DNA of 32,028 nucleotides from Oscillospiraceae bacterium (lineage in GTDB: Bacteria; Bacillota; Clostridia; Oscillospirales; Oscillospiraceae): contig JAISXU010000014.1 of NCBI GenBank assembly GCA_031270395.1, forward strand, positions 1 through 32,028, given 5' to 3'. This document shows, one piece after another, positions 7,637 to 15,868 of the stretch (its first letter is position 1; every line of letters starts with the position of its first letter). Both the position numbers and the translations under genes were made by a program. The notes under the pieces are model-generated. The model saw only the letters and a program-made list of their open reading frames with translations. It made no database searches and had not been told where the DNA came from.

Positions 7637-9556
7637 TTATTCCATCAGGCTGCAGATGATATCGGAGAAGTCGGCGGGGTCGTCGAGAGGCAGGCCGGCG
7701 AAAATCAGCGCCTGTCCGTGCAGCAGACGCGCAAAGCGGGCCAATGCGTCGCGGTCATCGGAAAAGCGTTTTTTCAGCGTCTCAAAGATGGGATGCCCGG
7801 CGTTTATCTCCAGCACGCGTTCCGCGCGCACGCCCCCCTCCGGGCCCTCTCCCTGGAGCGACGCGAAGTAGCGCTCCATCTCAAGGCTCACGCCGCCCTG
7901 CGTGGTGAGGCACACGGGATGGCTCTGCAGCTTATGCGACAGCTTGACGGCGGACACCTTGCCATCAAGCGAGTCCTTGATAAAGTCGAGAAGCTCGCGG
8001 TTTTCCGTCTCGCGCCGCTCCGCTTCCTTCTTCTCGTCCTCGGATTCCAGCCCGAGCTCGTCGTCGTTCACGGAGCGGAATTCCTTCTCCTCGAATTTGC
8101 CGATGGTCTTTACCACAAACTCGTCCATGCTGTCCGTCATGTATAGTATCGCGTATTCCTTCCGGAGCACGCGTTCCGCCTGCGGCAGCTTGTCGAGCAT
8201 CTGTATACTGTCGCCGCACGCGTAGTAGATGTATTTTTGTTCCTCCGGCATGTCCTTTACATATTGCGTCAGAGACACGAGCTTTTGGGCCTTCGACGAA
8301 TAGAACATGATGAGCTCCGAGAGCAGGTCTTTGTTGATCCCGTATCCGTTCATTATGCCGTACTTGAGCTGCGCGCCGAAGCTCTTGAAGAAGGTCTCAT
8401 ACTTCTCCGGGTCGTTCTCCATGAGCTTGAGAAGCTCGGCCTTTACCTTTTTCTCGATGTTGGCGCGCATCACCCTGAGCTGCCTGTCGTGCTGCAGCAG
8501 CTCGCGCGATATATTGAGCGACACGTCCGGCGAGTCCACGACGCCCCGGACAAAGCGGAAGTGCTCCGGCAGAAGATCGGAGCAGTATTCCATTATCATC
8601 ACGCCCGACGTGTAGAGCTGCAAGCCCGCCTTGTACTCGCGCGTGTAGTAGTCGTAGGGCGCCTTCGAAGGTATAAAGAGCATCGCGTTGTAGCTGACAG
8701 TCCCCTCCGCCGAGACGCGTATGACGGCGGCCGGGTCCTCCATGTCAAAGAATTTTTCCTTGTAGAACTCCGCGCAGTCCGCGTCGGACACCTCGCCCTT
8801 CGCGCGCTGCCATATCGGTACGCGGCTGTTTATAACGGCTTTTTCGGTGTAGTCCTCCCACGTCTTCTTCTTTTTCCCGTCGGAACCGGCCTCGTCCGTC
8901 TCCACCTGACGGCTCTTTGTCACGTCCGCTATGATGGGCCATCTGATATAGTCGGAATACTTTTTTATAATACTGTGCAGTGTGTATTCCTCAAGATACT
9001 CGCTGTATTTTTCGTCCTCCGTGTCCGGCTTGAGCTCCATGATGATGACCGTGCCGGGCGCGTCCTTATCGCAGCGCGTGACAGTGTACCCGTCGGAGCC
9101 GGAGGACTCCCATTTGTGCGCGTCGCCGTGCCCGTACGCGCGCGAGAGCACAGTCACCCTTGACGACACCATGAACGCCGAGTAGAAGCCGACGCCGAAC
9201 TGCCCGATTATATCGACGTCCTCCGGCTTGTCCGACTCCATCTCCTTTTTGAATTGCAGCGAGCCGCTGCGCGCTATGACGCCGAGATTGGATTCGAGCT
9301 CCTCCGCCGTCATGCCTATACCGTTGTCAGTCACGGTGATCGTGCGCGCTTCACTGTCCGTCTCGACGGTTATCTTGAAGTCGTCGCGGCTCATGCCCAC
9401 CTTGTCGTCCGTCAGAGATATATAGCACAGCTTATCTATGGCGTCCGACGCGTTTGAGATTATTTCGCGCAGAAATATCTCCTTGTGCGTGTATATCGAG
9501 TTGACCATGAGCTCCAGAAGCCGCTTTGATTCCGATTGGAACTGTTTTTTCCCCAT
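7637..9556 (-). CDS. htpG: Molecular chaperone HtpG (Hsp90)
   Basis: A 639-residue ATP-dependent Hsp90 chaperone of the cytosol, close to the usual 620-640. The N-terminal GHKL ATPase holds E31, N35 and D39 (in LREIISNASDAIDKL), DNGIGM (77-82) and the lid motif GQFGVGFYSAF (118-128). The middle domain contains the conserved NISRELLQ segment; the C-terminal dimerisation domain ends in DDPADFSDIICSLME. The ATG at 9556 gives the canonical MGKKQFQSESKRLLELM start and has AAGGA and GGGAGG upstream; a 22-residue longer reading is not supported. It is transcribed from its own promoter at 9671-9699. No CIRCE inverted repeat was found upstream. Confidence 0.96.
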   Translation of the reverse strand: MGKKQFQSESKRLLELMVNSIYTHKEIFLREIISNASDAIDKLCYISLTDDKVGMSRDDFKITVETDSEARTITVTDNGIGMTAEELESNLGVIARSGSLQFKKEMESDKPEDVDIIGQFGVGFYSAFMVSSRVTVLSRAYGHGDAHKWESSGSDGYTVTRCDKDAPGTVIIMELKPDTEDEKYSEYLEEYTLHSIIKKYSDYIRWPIIADVTKSRQVETDEAGSDGKKKKTWEDYTEKAVINSRVPIWQRAKGEVSDADCAEFYKEKFFDMEDPAAVIRVSAEGTVSYNAMLFIPSKAPYDYYTREYKAGLQLYTSGVMIMEYCSDLLPEHFRFVRGVVDSPDVSLNISRELLQHDRQLRVMRANIEKKVKAELLKLMENDPEKYETFFKSFGAQLKYGIMNGYGINKDLLSELIMFYSSKAQKLVSLTQYVKDMPEEQKYIYYACGDSIQMLDKLPQAERVLRKEYAILYMTDSMDEFVVKTIGKFEEKEFRSVNDDELGLESEDEKKEAERRETENRELLDFIKDSLDGKVSAVKLSHKLQSHPVCLTTQGGVSLEMERYFASLQGEGPEGGVRAERVLEINAGHPIFETLKKRFSDDRDALARFARLLHGQALIFAGLPLDDPADFSDIICSLME

Positions 9557-9670
9557 CCGTTTCCTTATCCTCCCACAAAATATTCCGGTATACTCCCCAC
9601 GCGGCGCAAGGCCGCGGCGCAATACGTGAGCGCTCGGGACGCACGCCGCAATTCATTCGCGGCAAGCGCT

Positions 9671-9699
9671 ATTATACATCACCGGCCCGGCGATTTCAA
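9671..9699 (-). promoter_or_regulatory. Sigma-A-like promoter for htpG
   Basis: Minus-strand TTGAAA (9694-9699) and TATAAT (9671-9676) are separated by 17 bp. The -35 box overlaps the stop codon of the upstream invertase gene. The leader to the ATG at 9556 is about 110 bases. Confidence 0.75.
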
Positions 9700-10289
9700 C
9701 ATGACATCTTGATAAACGCGTCGAGCGTCGCCCTGTGTACGCCGAATACGCGCGCTATCTCGCTCTTTGTGATCCCGCACTCGAGCATACCCATGATTTC
9801 GTCCTCCCTGCCGGACAGCTTGAGCTTGTTTGAACGGCTGCCCTTAGGTCTGCCGAGCACCGCGCCCTCCGAGCGCTTGCGCTCCAGCGCCTCCTTTGTC
9901 CGCAGGCTGATCAGATCGCGCTCAATCTCCGCCGACAGGCCGAACGCAAAAGCCAAAACCTTGCTCTGGATGTCGTCGCCGAGCCGGTAATTATCTTTTA
10001 TTGTCCATAATTTACAGCCCTTTTCCATGCACAGGCTCAAAATTTCCATGATCATGAATAGATTGCGCCCGAGACGCGACATCTCCGCGCACACTATCAT
10101 ATCGTCCGCCTGCACCTTTTCGAGAAGACGCCCCAGCTCGCGTATGTTGTAGCTTTTGGCGCCGCTTATGGTCTCCTCTATCCATCCGTCTATTGACATG
10201 CCGTGCGACTGCGCGAATTTTGTAATCTCAAACCGCTGATTCTCCACTGTCTGCTTGTCACTACTGACGCGAATGTACCCATAAGTCAT
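9696..10289 (-). CDS. Mpi-type serine DNA invertase
   Basis: A 197-residue small serine recombinase that would invert DNA between short inverted repeats. Its N-terminus MTYGYIRVSSDKQTVENQ places the nucleophile at Ser9 within YIRVS. It continues with EETISGAKSYNIRELGRLL, MSRLGRNLFMIMEIL and WTIKDNYRLGDDIQSKVLAFA, which strongly resemble Mpi, the global invertase of Bacteroides fragilis. The long E-helix and the GRPKGS hinge lead to a C-terminal helix-turn-helix (CGITKSEIARVFGVHRATLDAFI). The ATG at 10289 is chosen for homology and for AAGGAG 9 bases upstream. Catalytic residues appear intact. No matching crossover sites could be recognised around the gene, so it may act at distant loci. The 123 bases upstream contain no clear promoter. 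Confidence 0.9.
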   Translation of the reverse strand: MTYGYIRVSSDKQTVENQRFEITKFAQSHGMSIDGWIEETISGAKSYNIRELGRLLEKVQADDMIVCAEMSRLGRNLFMIMEILSLCMEKGCKLWTIKDNYRLGDDIQSKVLAFAFGLSAEIERDLISLRTKEALERKRSEGAVLGRPKGSRSNKLKLSGREDEIMGMLECGITKSEIARVFGVHRATLDAFIKMSC

Positions 10290-10412
10290 GTGCGGTCTCC
10301 TTTTATGTCTTTCTCCAACGACGGCGCCGCACAACGCGCCGCTTTGACGGATACCCCCGGTCTGTCGGATGGGTGCTTGCAGACTCACAAATTGTCGTCC
10401 GCCGTTTCCTTG

Positions 10413-12122
10413 CTAGCCCGCCAGCAACCGCGTTATGCGCAGCGACGTTATTATGGCGGCTTCGCGGGTGTACCCGTCGAGCGGAGAGAAGCCGCCTCCT
10501 CCGGTTCCCCCCATTATACCGTGACCGGATACATAACCCACAAAACCCGACGCCCAGCCGCTGCACCTTGCGCTGTCCGCAAAGACCGGGATATACCCCG
10601 GCTCGCCGAGTCCCAAAAGCCTCGCGAGACCGGCAAGCAGCTTTGCCGCTTGCTCCCGCGTGATTTCGCGGCCGGGGGCAAACCTCCCGCCGCCGACGCC
10701 GTCCACGACGCCGAGCGCGGCCAGTGCGGCGACGTCCTTGCTGGTCGTATCAGTGAACGGAATACCGGGCGTGATATTCTTTTCCGCCAGATACGCGTCC
10801 ATTCCGCGGCCGAGTACGGTCTCGACGAGACGCACCGCGAGCCCGGCAAACTCTGCGCGCGTTATATTCTCGCCATACCGCCCCTGCAGGGACTCCGGAA
10901 CGAGACCCGCCGCAATCGCCGACTCAATATCCGCGCGAGCCCAGTCGGAGGGTACGCCGAGGGCAGATCCGGGTACGGCCACGGAGTCTATTACCGCGCG
11001 CGGTTCGAAATAATACTTTCCGCGCGAGCCGAGCCCGAGCTGCCCGGACGCGTCGCTGCCGTAACCGAGCAGCGTTCCGTTTGGCCGGAGAATGAGCGCG
11101 GAGCTGTGCCTCGCCGCCGCGGACGCGACGTCGTCCGCGAGCTTCCACGGCTTGAACTGACGGTTACTCGTCCCCGCCACCGTCACGCCGGAGCCGCTAT
11201 CTCCCCACAGAGCGGAACGGATGTCCTCCGCCCACGTCCACATCGTATTGTCGGCGCGAATGGCGTAATTTCCGCCCGGTACGGAACTCACGCCGTCCAT
11301 GAGACTCGTCTTCGTCATCCGGCCGCCGACCTGCGCGGGTCTTTCCGGCACGGTGTCGTATCCGTACCCCCAGGCCAGAAGCTCGCCGTCCGTCGTCACG
11401 GCATACGACGCCAGCCCGTCCGCGACGGCCGACTTGACGCCATCCATCACCTTCACCGCATAGAGACTGTACGGTTCATCCGTAACCACGCCGAGCTGAT
11501 TATAGGCGTTGTAGCCCCATGCCCACAGACTGCCGTCCTTTTTCACGGCGAGCGAGTGCGACTGTCCGGCGGACACGCAGATCGCGTCCTCGAATATCTG
11601 AACCGGCTCGAGCACATCCCACGTGCGCCCTCCTCCAACCTGGCCGTCCGTCGCGTTGCTGCCCCAACCCCAGACCGTACCGTCGGCTTTCAGCGCGAGG
11701 ATATGGTTATTGCCGACCGATACGGATACGACGCCCTCCAGCGGTATCCGGACGGGCTTGAAGTATGCCGCCCAGTCAGTGCCGTCGCCGGCATAACCGC
11801 TGCCAAAAAGCCAAAGCGAGCCGTCTGCTTTCGTAATCACGGCGCCCCAGTCGCCGGCTGTGACGGACACCACGCCGTCCGTCAGCTTTCCGGGCACGCT
11901 GCGCTCCGGGGATTGATCGCCCGTCCACATATTCTCGCTGTTGCTTCCCCAGTACCAGAGCGTCCCGTCCCGCGTTATCGCGTAACCCGCCGCCCGCGAC
12001 AGCGCGACGGTTTGACCAAATTCGACCTCCCGCGCCGCGAGCGCGCTTGCCGGCGCGCTCACGGTGAACAGCAGCGCCGCCAGCAGAGTGAGCGGTAGAA
12101 ATACTGATAAAGTCCTTTTCAC
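10413..12122 (-). CDS. RCC1-repeat protein with SLH cell-wall anchor
   Basis: A 569-residue exported protein. Residues 1-29 form a signal peptide (MKRTLSVFLPLTLLAALL, cleavage likely near ASALA). Residues about 40-375 contain six or seven RCC1-type blades, each around a DGTLWYWGSN-like strand (GTVWGWGSNATDGQVG, GSLWAWGYNAYNQLG, GTLLGYGSDASGQLGLG), implying a beta-propeller. Residues about 390-569 hold three SLH domains with FTDTTSKDVAALAALGVVDG and REITREQAAKLLAGLARLLG. The GTG at 12122 is chosen because GGAGG lies 8 bases upstream; a TTG five codons earlier overlaps that site. It starts 18 bases after the stop codon of the GXGXG gene, so it may share its transcript, although a surface protein makes little sense there. 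The propeller ligand is unknown. Confidence 0.88.
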   Translation of the reverse strand: MKRTLSVFLPLTLLAALLFTVSAPASALAAREVEFGQTVALSRAAGYAITRDGTLWYWGSNSENMWTGDQSPERSVPGKLTDGVVSVTAGDWGAVITKADGSLWLFGSGYAGDGTDWAAYFKPVRIPLEGVVSVSVGNNHILALKADGTVWGWGSNATDGQVGGGRTWDVLEPVQIFEDAICVSAGQSHSLAVKKDGSLWAWGYNAYNQLGVVTDEPYSLYAVKVMDGVKSAVADGLASYAVTTDGELLAWGYGYDTVPERPAQVGGRMTKTSLMDGVSSVPGGNYAIRADNTMWTWAEDIRSALWGDSGSGVTVAGTSNRQFKPWKLADDVASAAARHSSALILRPNGTLLGYGSDASGQLGLGSRGKYYFEPRAVIDSVAVPGSALGVPSDWARADIESAIAAGLVPESLQGRYGENITRAEFAGLAVRLVETVLGRGMDAYLAEKNITPGIPFTDTTSKDVAALAALGVVDGVGGGRFAPGREITREQAAKLLAGLARLLGLGEPGYIPVFADSARCSGWASGFVGYVSGHGIMGGTGGGGFSPLDGYTREAAIITSLRITRLLAG

Positions 12123-12140
12123 AATGCCGACCTCCAATAT

Positions 12141-12866
12141 TTAGTTTGCCGTGTAGAGCTGCTTGTACGGATTGCTCGCGTTGGGCGTGAGCATATAGTA
12201 TCCGTCTCTGAGCAGCCCGTCGGCGTCGAAGCCGAATATCGCCGAAAATTCGCGTACATACCGCTCTATCCGGAGCATATCCCCGGGCGCCGCTTTGGTG
12301 CAGACGACCTGCTCCGGCAAATCGTCCGGCTTCTCCGAACAGCGCAGGAAAACCTCGCCCCCGTGCATACCCGTCCCCGTGAATCTGCCCACGGGCGCGG
12401 AACCGTCCCCGCCTATGCCGAGCGCTATGATGAGGCCGCCCGCGATGTATTCGCCGAGAAAGCTGCCGGACGAACCGCCCACCACAATGACCGGGCGCTT
12501 GTCCATGTACTGCTTCATATGGATGCCCGTCCTGTAGCCGGAGTTATCCCGCACGTATATGACGCCGCCGCGCATAGCGTAGCCGAGCGCGTCGCCCGCG
12601 GAGCCGTGAACGATTATCCGCCCGTCGTTCATCGTGTCGCCGACGGCGTCCTGCGCGTTTCCGTTGACGATAATGTCAGCCCCGTCGAGGTACGCGCCGA
12701 GCGCGTTGCCGGGCGTGCCGTTTATGATTATTGTCTTGCGCGTGGCGGACGCGCCTATATACCGCTCGCCGTAGCACTCCTCTATGTATATCTCCCCGGT
12801 CATCCCGCGCACGGCTTCGTTGAGCGCCACAAAACCCAACTCGCGGGCGCAAAGCTTATTCGGCAT
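12141..12866 (-). CDS. Glutamate synthase GXGXG domain protein (split GltB, domain 3)
   Basis: A 241-residue protein equal to the C-terminal right-handed beta-helix of large glutamate synthases, made as a separate subunit. The helix is seen as regular turns of G-x2-G-x3-G: GTPGNALGAYLDGADIIVNG (50-69), then NAQDAVGDTMNDGRIIVHG and SAGDALGYAMRGGVIYVR, followed by GGSSGSFLGEYIAGGLIIALG. In complete enzymes this domain is structural and ties the amidase to the FMN site. The ATG at 12866 overlaps the stop codon of the FAD oxidoreductase gene by one base (TAATG), so the two are coupled. Partners are at 14804, 19311 and 20820. Confidence 0.9.
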   Translation of the reverse strand: MPNKLCARELGFVALNEAVRGMTGEIYIEECYGERYIGASATRKTIIINGTPGNALGAYLDGADIIVNGNAQDAVGDTMNDGRIIVHGSAGDALGYAMRGGVIYVRDNSGYRTGIHMKQYMDKRPVIVVGGSSGSFLGEYIAGGLIIALGIGGDGSAPVGRFTGTGMHGGEVFLRCSEKPDDLPEQVVCTKAAPGDMLRIERYVREFSAIFGFDADGLLRDGYYMLTPNASNPYKQLYTAN

Positions 12867-14146
12867 TACTGCTCCCCTCCCAGCTTTTGCTCGCGCGTCT
12901 TCTTGGAAAAAGCCATCAGGCCCGGCGTTTTGCATATGAGCCCGAAATCTATCGTGTCGAGCGGCGTGCGCTCGCGTATCAGGCTGGTGTAGACGCCCGC
13001 CTTCTCGTAGGCCGGCTTCTTGCCGGACGCGCCGCCCGCGGCGGAACCGTGTCCCGGCTTCGGGCCTATAAGTATGAAGCCGCGCAGGGTGTTGTCGCGA
13101 TAGAACAGCTTTTTGTAATTTTCGCCGTCCGTCTCAAAATACGTATCTCCCGTATAACTGCCCGCCGTTATCATGTGTATGCCGAAAAAGCCGATGGCGT
13201 TGCACGGTATGGCCTTGTCGAACGGGTAGCGTATGCCGGACATATTAAAGCCCGCGCACTCGCCCTGCATATATGCGTTCGGCAGCAGCGCCATCACCTT
13301 TGTATCTCCGGTGGAAATGTCCACGCTCTCCGTGCAGTCGCCGGCGGCGTATATGTCCGGTATAGACGTCTCCATATACTCGTTTATCACGATGCCCCGG
13401 CCGACGGCGCCGCCGATATCGCCCACCAGCGCGGTGTTGGGACGCACGCCGACCGCCAGCACGAGGACGTCGAATTCGACGCGCGCGCCGCTTTGTAGGT
13501 TTGCCGTGTTCCCGTCAAACAATTTTACGCTGTCGCCCAGATAGAACGTCAGTCCGTTTTGCTCGAGATGCTCGCGCGCGCGCGCGGCCGATTCGTCGTC
13601 AAGTATGCTGGAGAGCACCTTTGGCGCCAGATCTACAACATTTACCTCGCCCACCCTCGCCGCTATGCCCTCCGCGCACTTGAGCCCGATGAGGCCAGCG
13701 CCGATGATGAGTACGCGCGCATCGGGGCGCAGCGCGTCACCGAGCGCCAGCGCGTCGTCGAGCGAGGAGAATGTATACTTATTCTTCACCTGCTCCAGTC
13801 CCTCCATCGGCGGAACGAGGGGCGACGAACCCGCCGCCACGAGCAGCTTGTCGTAGGGCACGCCGCTGCCGTCCGCGCACCTGACGGCCTTGTCGCCGAG
13901 GTCGATGGACGTCACCCGCTTCGAGCGCAGCAGCTCGCAGCCGTACTCCGTGTAAAAGCCGTCGTCGCGGTATTTCATGCGCTCCCGCGTCGTCTTTCCG
14001 AGCAGCAGATACGAGATGAGCGGTCTTGAATATGTATGGTGCGGCTCGTCCGTTATTATCGTTATCTGCCCGGTCACGTCGTTTTTCCGTATGGCCTCGA
14101 CCGCGCCCACGCCCGCCGCCGAATTACCTATGATGACATATTTCAA
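12866..14146 (-). CDS. FAD/NAD(P)-dependent oxidoreductase, glutamate synthase electron-input subunit
   Basis: A 426-residue flavoprotein of the rubredoxin/nitrite-reductase-like pyridine nucleotide disulfide oxidoreductase family. The FAD fold has GNSAAGVGAVEAI at 7-19; the NAD(P)H fold has VLIIGAGLIGLKCAEGI at about 145-161; the second FAD motif is IPDIYAAGDCTE. No redox-active CxxxC is evident. It probably oxidises NAD(P)H and passes electrons through the polyferredoxin (14804-15232) to the FMN domain. The start is uncertain: TTG at 14146 has AAAGGA about 11 bases upstream and gives a clean MKYVIIGNSAAG; TTG at 14173 would overlap the toxin stop codon. The expected upstream neighbour is the ferredoxin gene, but a toxin-antitoxin pair lies between. 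Confidence 0.87.
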   Translation of the reverse strand: MKYVIIGNSAAGVGAVEAIRKNDVTGQITIITDEPHHTYSRPLISYLLLGKTTRERMKYRDDGFYTEYGCELLRSKRVTSIDLGDKAVRCADGSGVPYDKLLVAAGSSPLVPPMEGLEQVKNKYTFSSLDDALALGDALRPDARVLIIGAGLIGLKCAEGIAARVGEVNVVDLAPKVLSSILDDESAARAREHLEQNGLTFYLGDSVKLFDGNTANLQSGARVEFDVLVLAVGVRPNTALVGDIGGAVGRGIVINEYMETSIPDIYAAGDCTESVDISTGDTKVMALLPNAYMQGECAGFNMSGIRYPFDKAIPCNAIGFFGIHMITAGSYTGDTYFETDGENYKKLFYRDNTLRGFILIGPKPGHGSAAGGASGKKPAYEKAGVYTSLIRERTPLDTIDFGLICKTPGLMAFSKKTREQKLGGEQ

Positions 14147-14169
14147 CGCGCTGTCATTCCTTTCGTTTT

Positions 14170-14445
14170 TCAAAACAGATCGCTATACGTCCCGGTCCGA
14201 AACAAATACAACACCAGAACATCTTCCACGTACCTATAAATCAACAGCCAATCCGCTGTGATGTGGCACTCCCTATGACCCTTATAGTCTCCGATTAGCC
14301 CGTGGTCGTGATATTTTAGCGGCAACTCTTTTCCCGCCGCAAGTATGTCAACCACCGCTTTTAGTTTTTCCGCGTCCCACCCGCGTTTTAATGCCGTTTT
14401 AAGCTCGCGCCGGAACCGTGCGGACTCTTCAATCTTGTATTTCAT
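14170..14445 (-). CDS. yafQ: YafQ/RelE-family mRNA interferase toxin
   Basis: A 91-residue type II toxin of the YafQ branch of RelE-like ribosome-dependent RNases. Its core LKYHDHGLIGDYKGHRECHI and ADWLLIYRY follow YafQ closely, with H48, H61 and D65 matching the known active-site residues H50, H63 and D67 of E. coli YafQ. The C-terminal RTGTYSDLF has Tyr87 where E. coli YafQ has the catalytic His87; RelE itself uses a Tyr near this position, so activity may be retained. The ATG at 14445 lies inside the last codons of the antitoxin (17-bp overlap), the usual coupled arrangement. It is more AT-rich than the adjacent metabolic genes, suggesting acquisition. Confidence 0.9.
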   Translation of the reverse strand: MKYKIEESARFRRELKTALKRGWDAEKLKAVVDILAAGKELPLKYHDHGLIGDYKGHRECHITADWLLIYRYVEDVLVLYLFRTGTYSDLF

Positions 14446-14737
14446 CGCTTTCTTCCGCCTCTATTTCCGCACGTACTTCGGCTAGTATCTCGTCAAAGTT
14501 GTTATAACGCTTCGGGCGGATCTCCTGCTCCTCAAGCAACGTCGCCAGCGTCTCCGCGTTATACTGCGGTTTTGCAACCTCAAAGGGCAATCCCTCTCTA
14601 CTTATAGCTTGGTTGAGAAATATGCGTATAGCGGTCGGAGTATCAAGCCCCAATTCCGCGAACAATGCATCCGCCTTGGTTTTAATATCTTCGTCAAGTT
14701 TCACCTGTATTAATGCGCTGCGCGCTTGAGCCGCCAT
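14429..14737 (-). CDS. dinJ: DinJ/RelB-family antitoxin
   Basis: A 102-residue antitoxin and probable autorepressor. The N-terminal ribbon-helix-helix segment is ALIQVKLDEDIKTKADALF, followed by ELGLDTPTAIRIFLNQAI, the hallmark of RelB/DinJ. The acidic C-terminal tail (FDEILAEVRAEIEAEESDE) would wrap around the toxin. The ATG at 14737 has GAGG 8 bases upstream; a GTG three codons earlier overlaps this site and is less likely. The gene overlaps the toxin start, forming a two-gene operon placed between the ferredoxin and oxidoreductase genes. No clear promoter or operator palindrome was found in the 66 bases upstream. Confidence 0.9.
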   Translation of the reverse strand: MAAQARSALIQVKLDEDIKTKADALFAELGLDTPTAIRIFLNQAISREGLPFEVAKPQYNAETLATLLEEQEIRPKRYNNFDEILAEVRAEIEAEESDEIQD

Positions 14738-14803
14738 CGTTTTCACCTCATATGATCAAATTTGCCCACCGTTGTGAGTACGCGCTTGCCCTCGCAAATG
14801 AAA

Positions 14804-15232
14804 TTACCTCTCCTCATAGACGATTGCGCCATTGGGACACCCCTCGACGCACTGCGGAACGCCCCCGAGTGATTTGATGCACAACTCGCACTTCGACACG
14901 GCGCCGTCCGGCGACGGGGCTACGGCGCCGAACGGACATGAGAGCACACAGGTATAGCAGCTTATACATTTGTCCTTATCGATGGTTATCACGCCGTCGT
15001 TCTGTGTGAGCGCGCCCGTTATGCACCCCTTGACGCACAGCGGCTGCGTACAGTGGCGACAAGACACGGCAAAGCTGACATTGCCGTACTCCTCGATACG
15101 GATATTGGGATTTATCGTTATCCCCTTGAGCGCGCGCGCCATATCCTTCTCATTCGTACCCGCGAACGCGCAATAATATTCGCACAGATGACACCCAAGA
15201 CACCACTGCTCGTTTACGTAAACTCTTTTCAT
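14804..15232 (-). CDS. Four-cluster 4Fe-4S polyferredoxin
   Basis: A 142-residue electron carrier of the HycB/CooF/DmsB-like type. Sixteen cysteines fall in four groups: C11-C14-C17-C21, C58-C61-C66-C70, C89-C92-C95-C99 and C115-C118-C128-C132, enough for four 4Fe-4S clusters. The motif CISCYTCVLSCPFGA (89-103) is the typical bacterial ferredoxin group. It has no signal peptide. A strong AAGGAG lies 5 bases before the ATG at 15232. In clostridial split glutamate synthase loci such a gene sits between the FMN-domain and FAD-oxidoreductase genes, so it probably wires NAD(P)H oxidation to the FMN site. Here it has been separated from both partners by inserted genes. Confidence 0.88.
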   Translation of the reverse strand: MKRVYVNEQWCLGCHLCEYYCAFAGTNEKDMARALKGITINPNIRIEEYGNVSFAVSCRHCTQPLCVKGCITGALTQNDGVITIDKDKCISCYTCVLSCPFGAVAPSPDGAVSKCELCIKSLGGVPQCVEGCPNGAIVYEER

Positions 15233-15256
15233 AATATCTCCTTAGCGCCGACTGGA

Positions 15257-15868
15257 TTATGGTTCAACACCGATAAGTACAAGGGGAACCGCCGGAACAC
15301 CTCTGCCTTGCCTCACAAGATTGTACAACTCCCCTTCGTAATACGAGGGGCCGGAACTCATTTGTGCCTGCAGAGCTTTCATCGGTAATATCTCAATTCC
15401 CGTATCAATATGGTCGCTGATATAAAACGCCAAGTGTTTGACAAAAAGATCATATGCTACAAAAGCATATTTCCCAAACTGAACTTCAACGGCGACTCGG
15501 TTTTTTACAAAATCGGTCTGATTATAGCTTCTTATTGCAATTTCACCTTGAGCCTCAATTTCCCGCCTCTGCATATCCGGAGGCATACCCAGTGTTCTTC
15601 TTATAAGTTTTTCGTCCTTTGTTACCCAGTAACTTACACGGCTTTCTTCCCAATTGTGTTTTGCTAATTCTCTTTTGAACGATGTGTTCATTTCAACAGG
15701 ACTGTAGAGTAATGCCCCTCTCCTTGTTTTCTCTTTTGAGATTTTAGTTTTGCATTTCTCAGCGTCAACTGTATTTATGACATTCTCAATGCCATTCCAT
15801 AATTCCGGTTTATGTACCAATAGGTATTCAAGCCCATTAAGGTGTGAATATTTCTCAACTATTTTCAT
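15257..15868 (-). CDS. BglII/BstYI-family type II restriction endonuclease
   Basis: A 203-residue protein that resembles BglII, a PD-(D/E)XK-like nuclease. TDF-x6-VEVQFGKYAF gives D119, E128 and Q130 with the same spacing as the BglII catalytic residues D84, E93 and Q95. The C-terminal half also follows BglII (SSLYYE-like SGPSYYEGELYNL and VPAVPLVLIG). The start is set at the ATG at 15868 because MKIVEKYSHLNGLEYL lines up with the BglII N-terminus; upstream ATG 15880 is an alternative and no strong ribosome binding site is visible for either. It overlaps the end of the methyltransferase gene by 14 bp, so production would follow methylation. The region is clearly AT-rich against its neighbours. 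The recognition site may be AGATCT or RGATCY, but this is inference. Confidence 0.82.
   Translation of the reverse strand: MKIVEKYSHLNGLEYLLVHKPELWNGIENVINTVDAEKCKTKISKEKTRRGALLYSPVEMNTSFKRELAKHNWEESRVSYWVTKDEKLIRRTLGMPPDMQRREIEAQGEIAIRSYNQTDFVKNRVAVEVQFGKYAFVAYDLFVKHLAFYISDHIDTGIEILPMKALQAQMSSGPSYYEGELYNLVRQGRGVPAVPLVLIGVEP

Noticed and set aside
8237-9163. A 308-residue plus-strand frame
   Set aside because: Antisense to htpG, with skewed composition and no family features.
9557-9695. CIRCE heat-shock operator upstream of htpG
   Set aside because: No TTAGCACTC-N9-GAGTGCTAA-like inverted repeat is present; only a sigma-A-like promoter is visible.
10410-10427. TTGCT...AGCAA inverted repeat as an invertase crossover site
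   Set aside because: Only five paired bases and no partner copy nearby; it overlaps the stop codon of the surface protein gene.
10203-12098. A 631-residue plus-strand frame
   Set aside because: It lies antisense to the RCC1/SLH gene, is Arg/His/Pro-rich and has no recognisable domain. It is a by-product of high GC third positions in the real gene.
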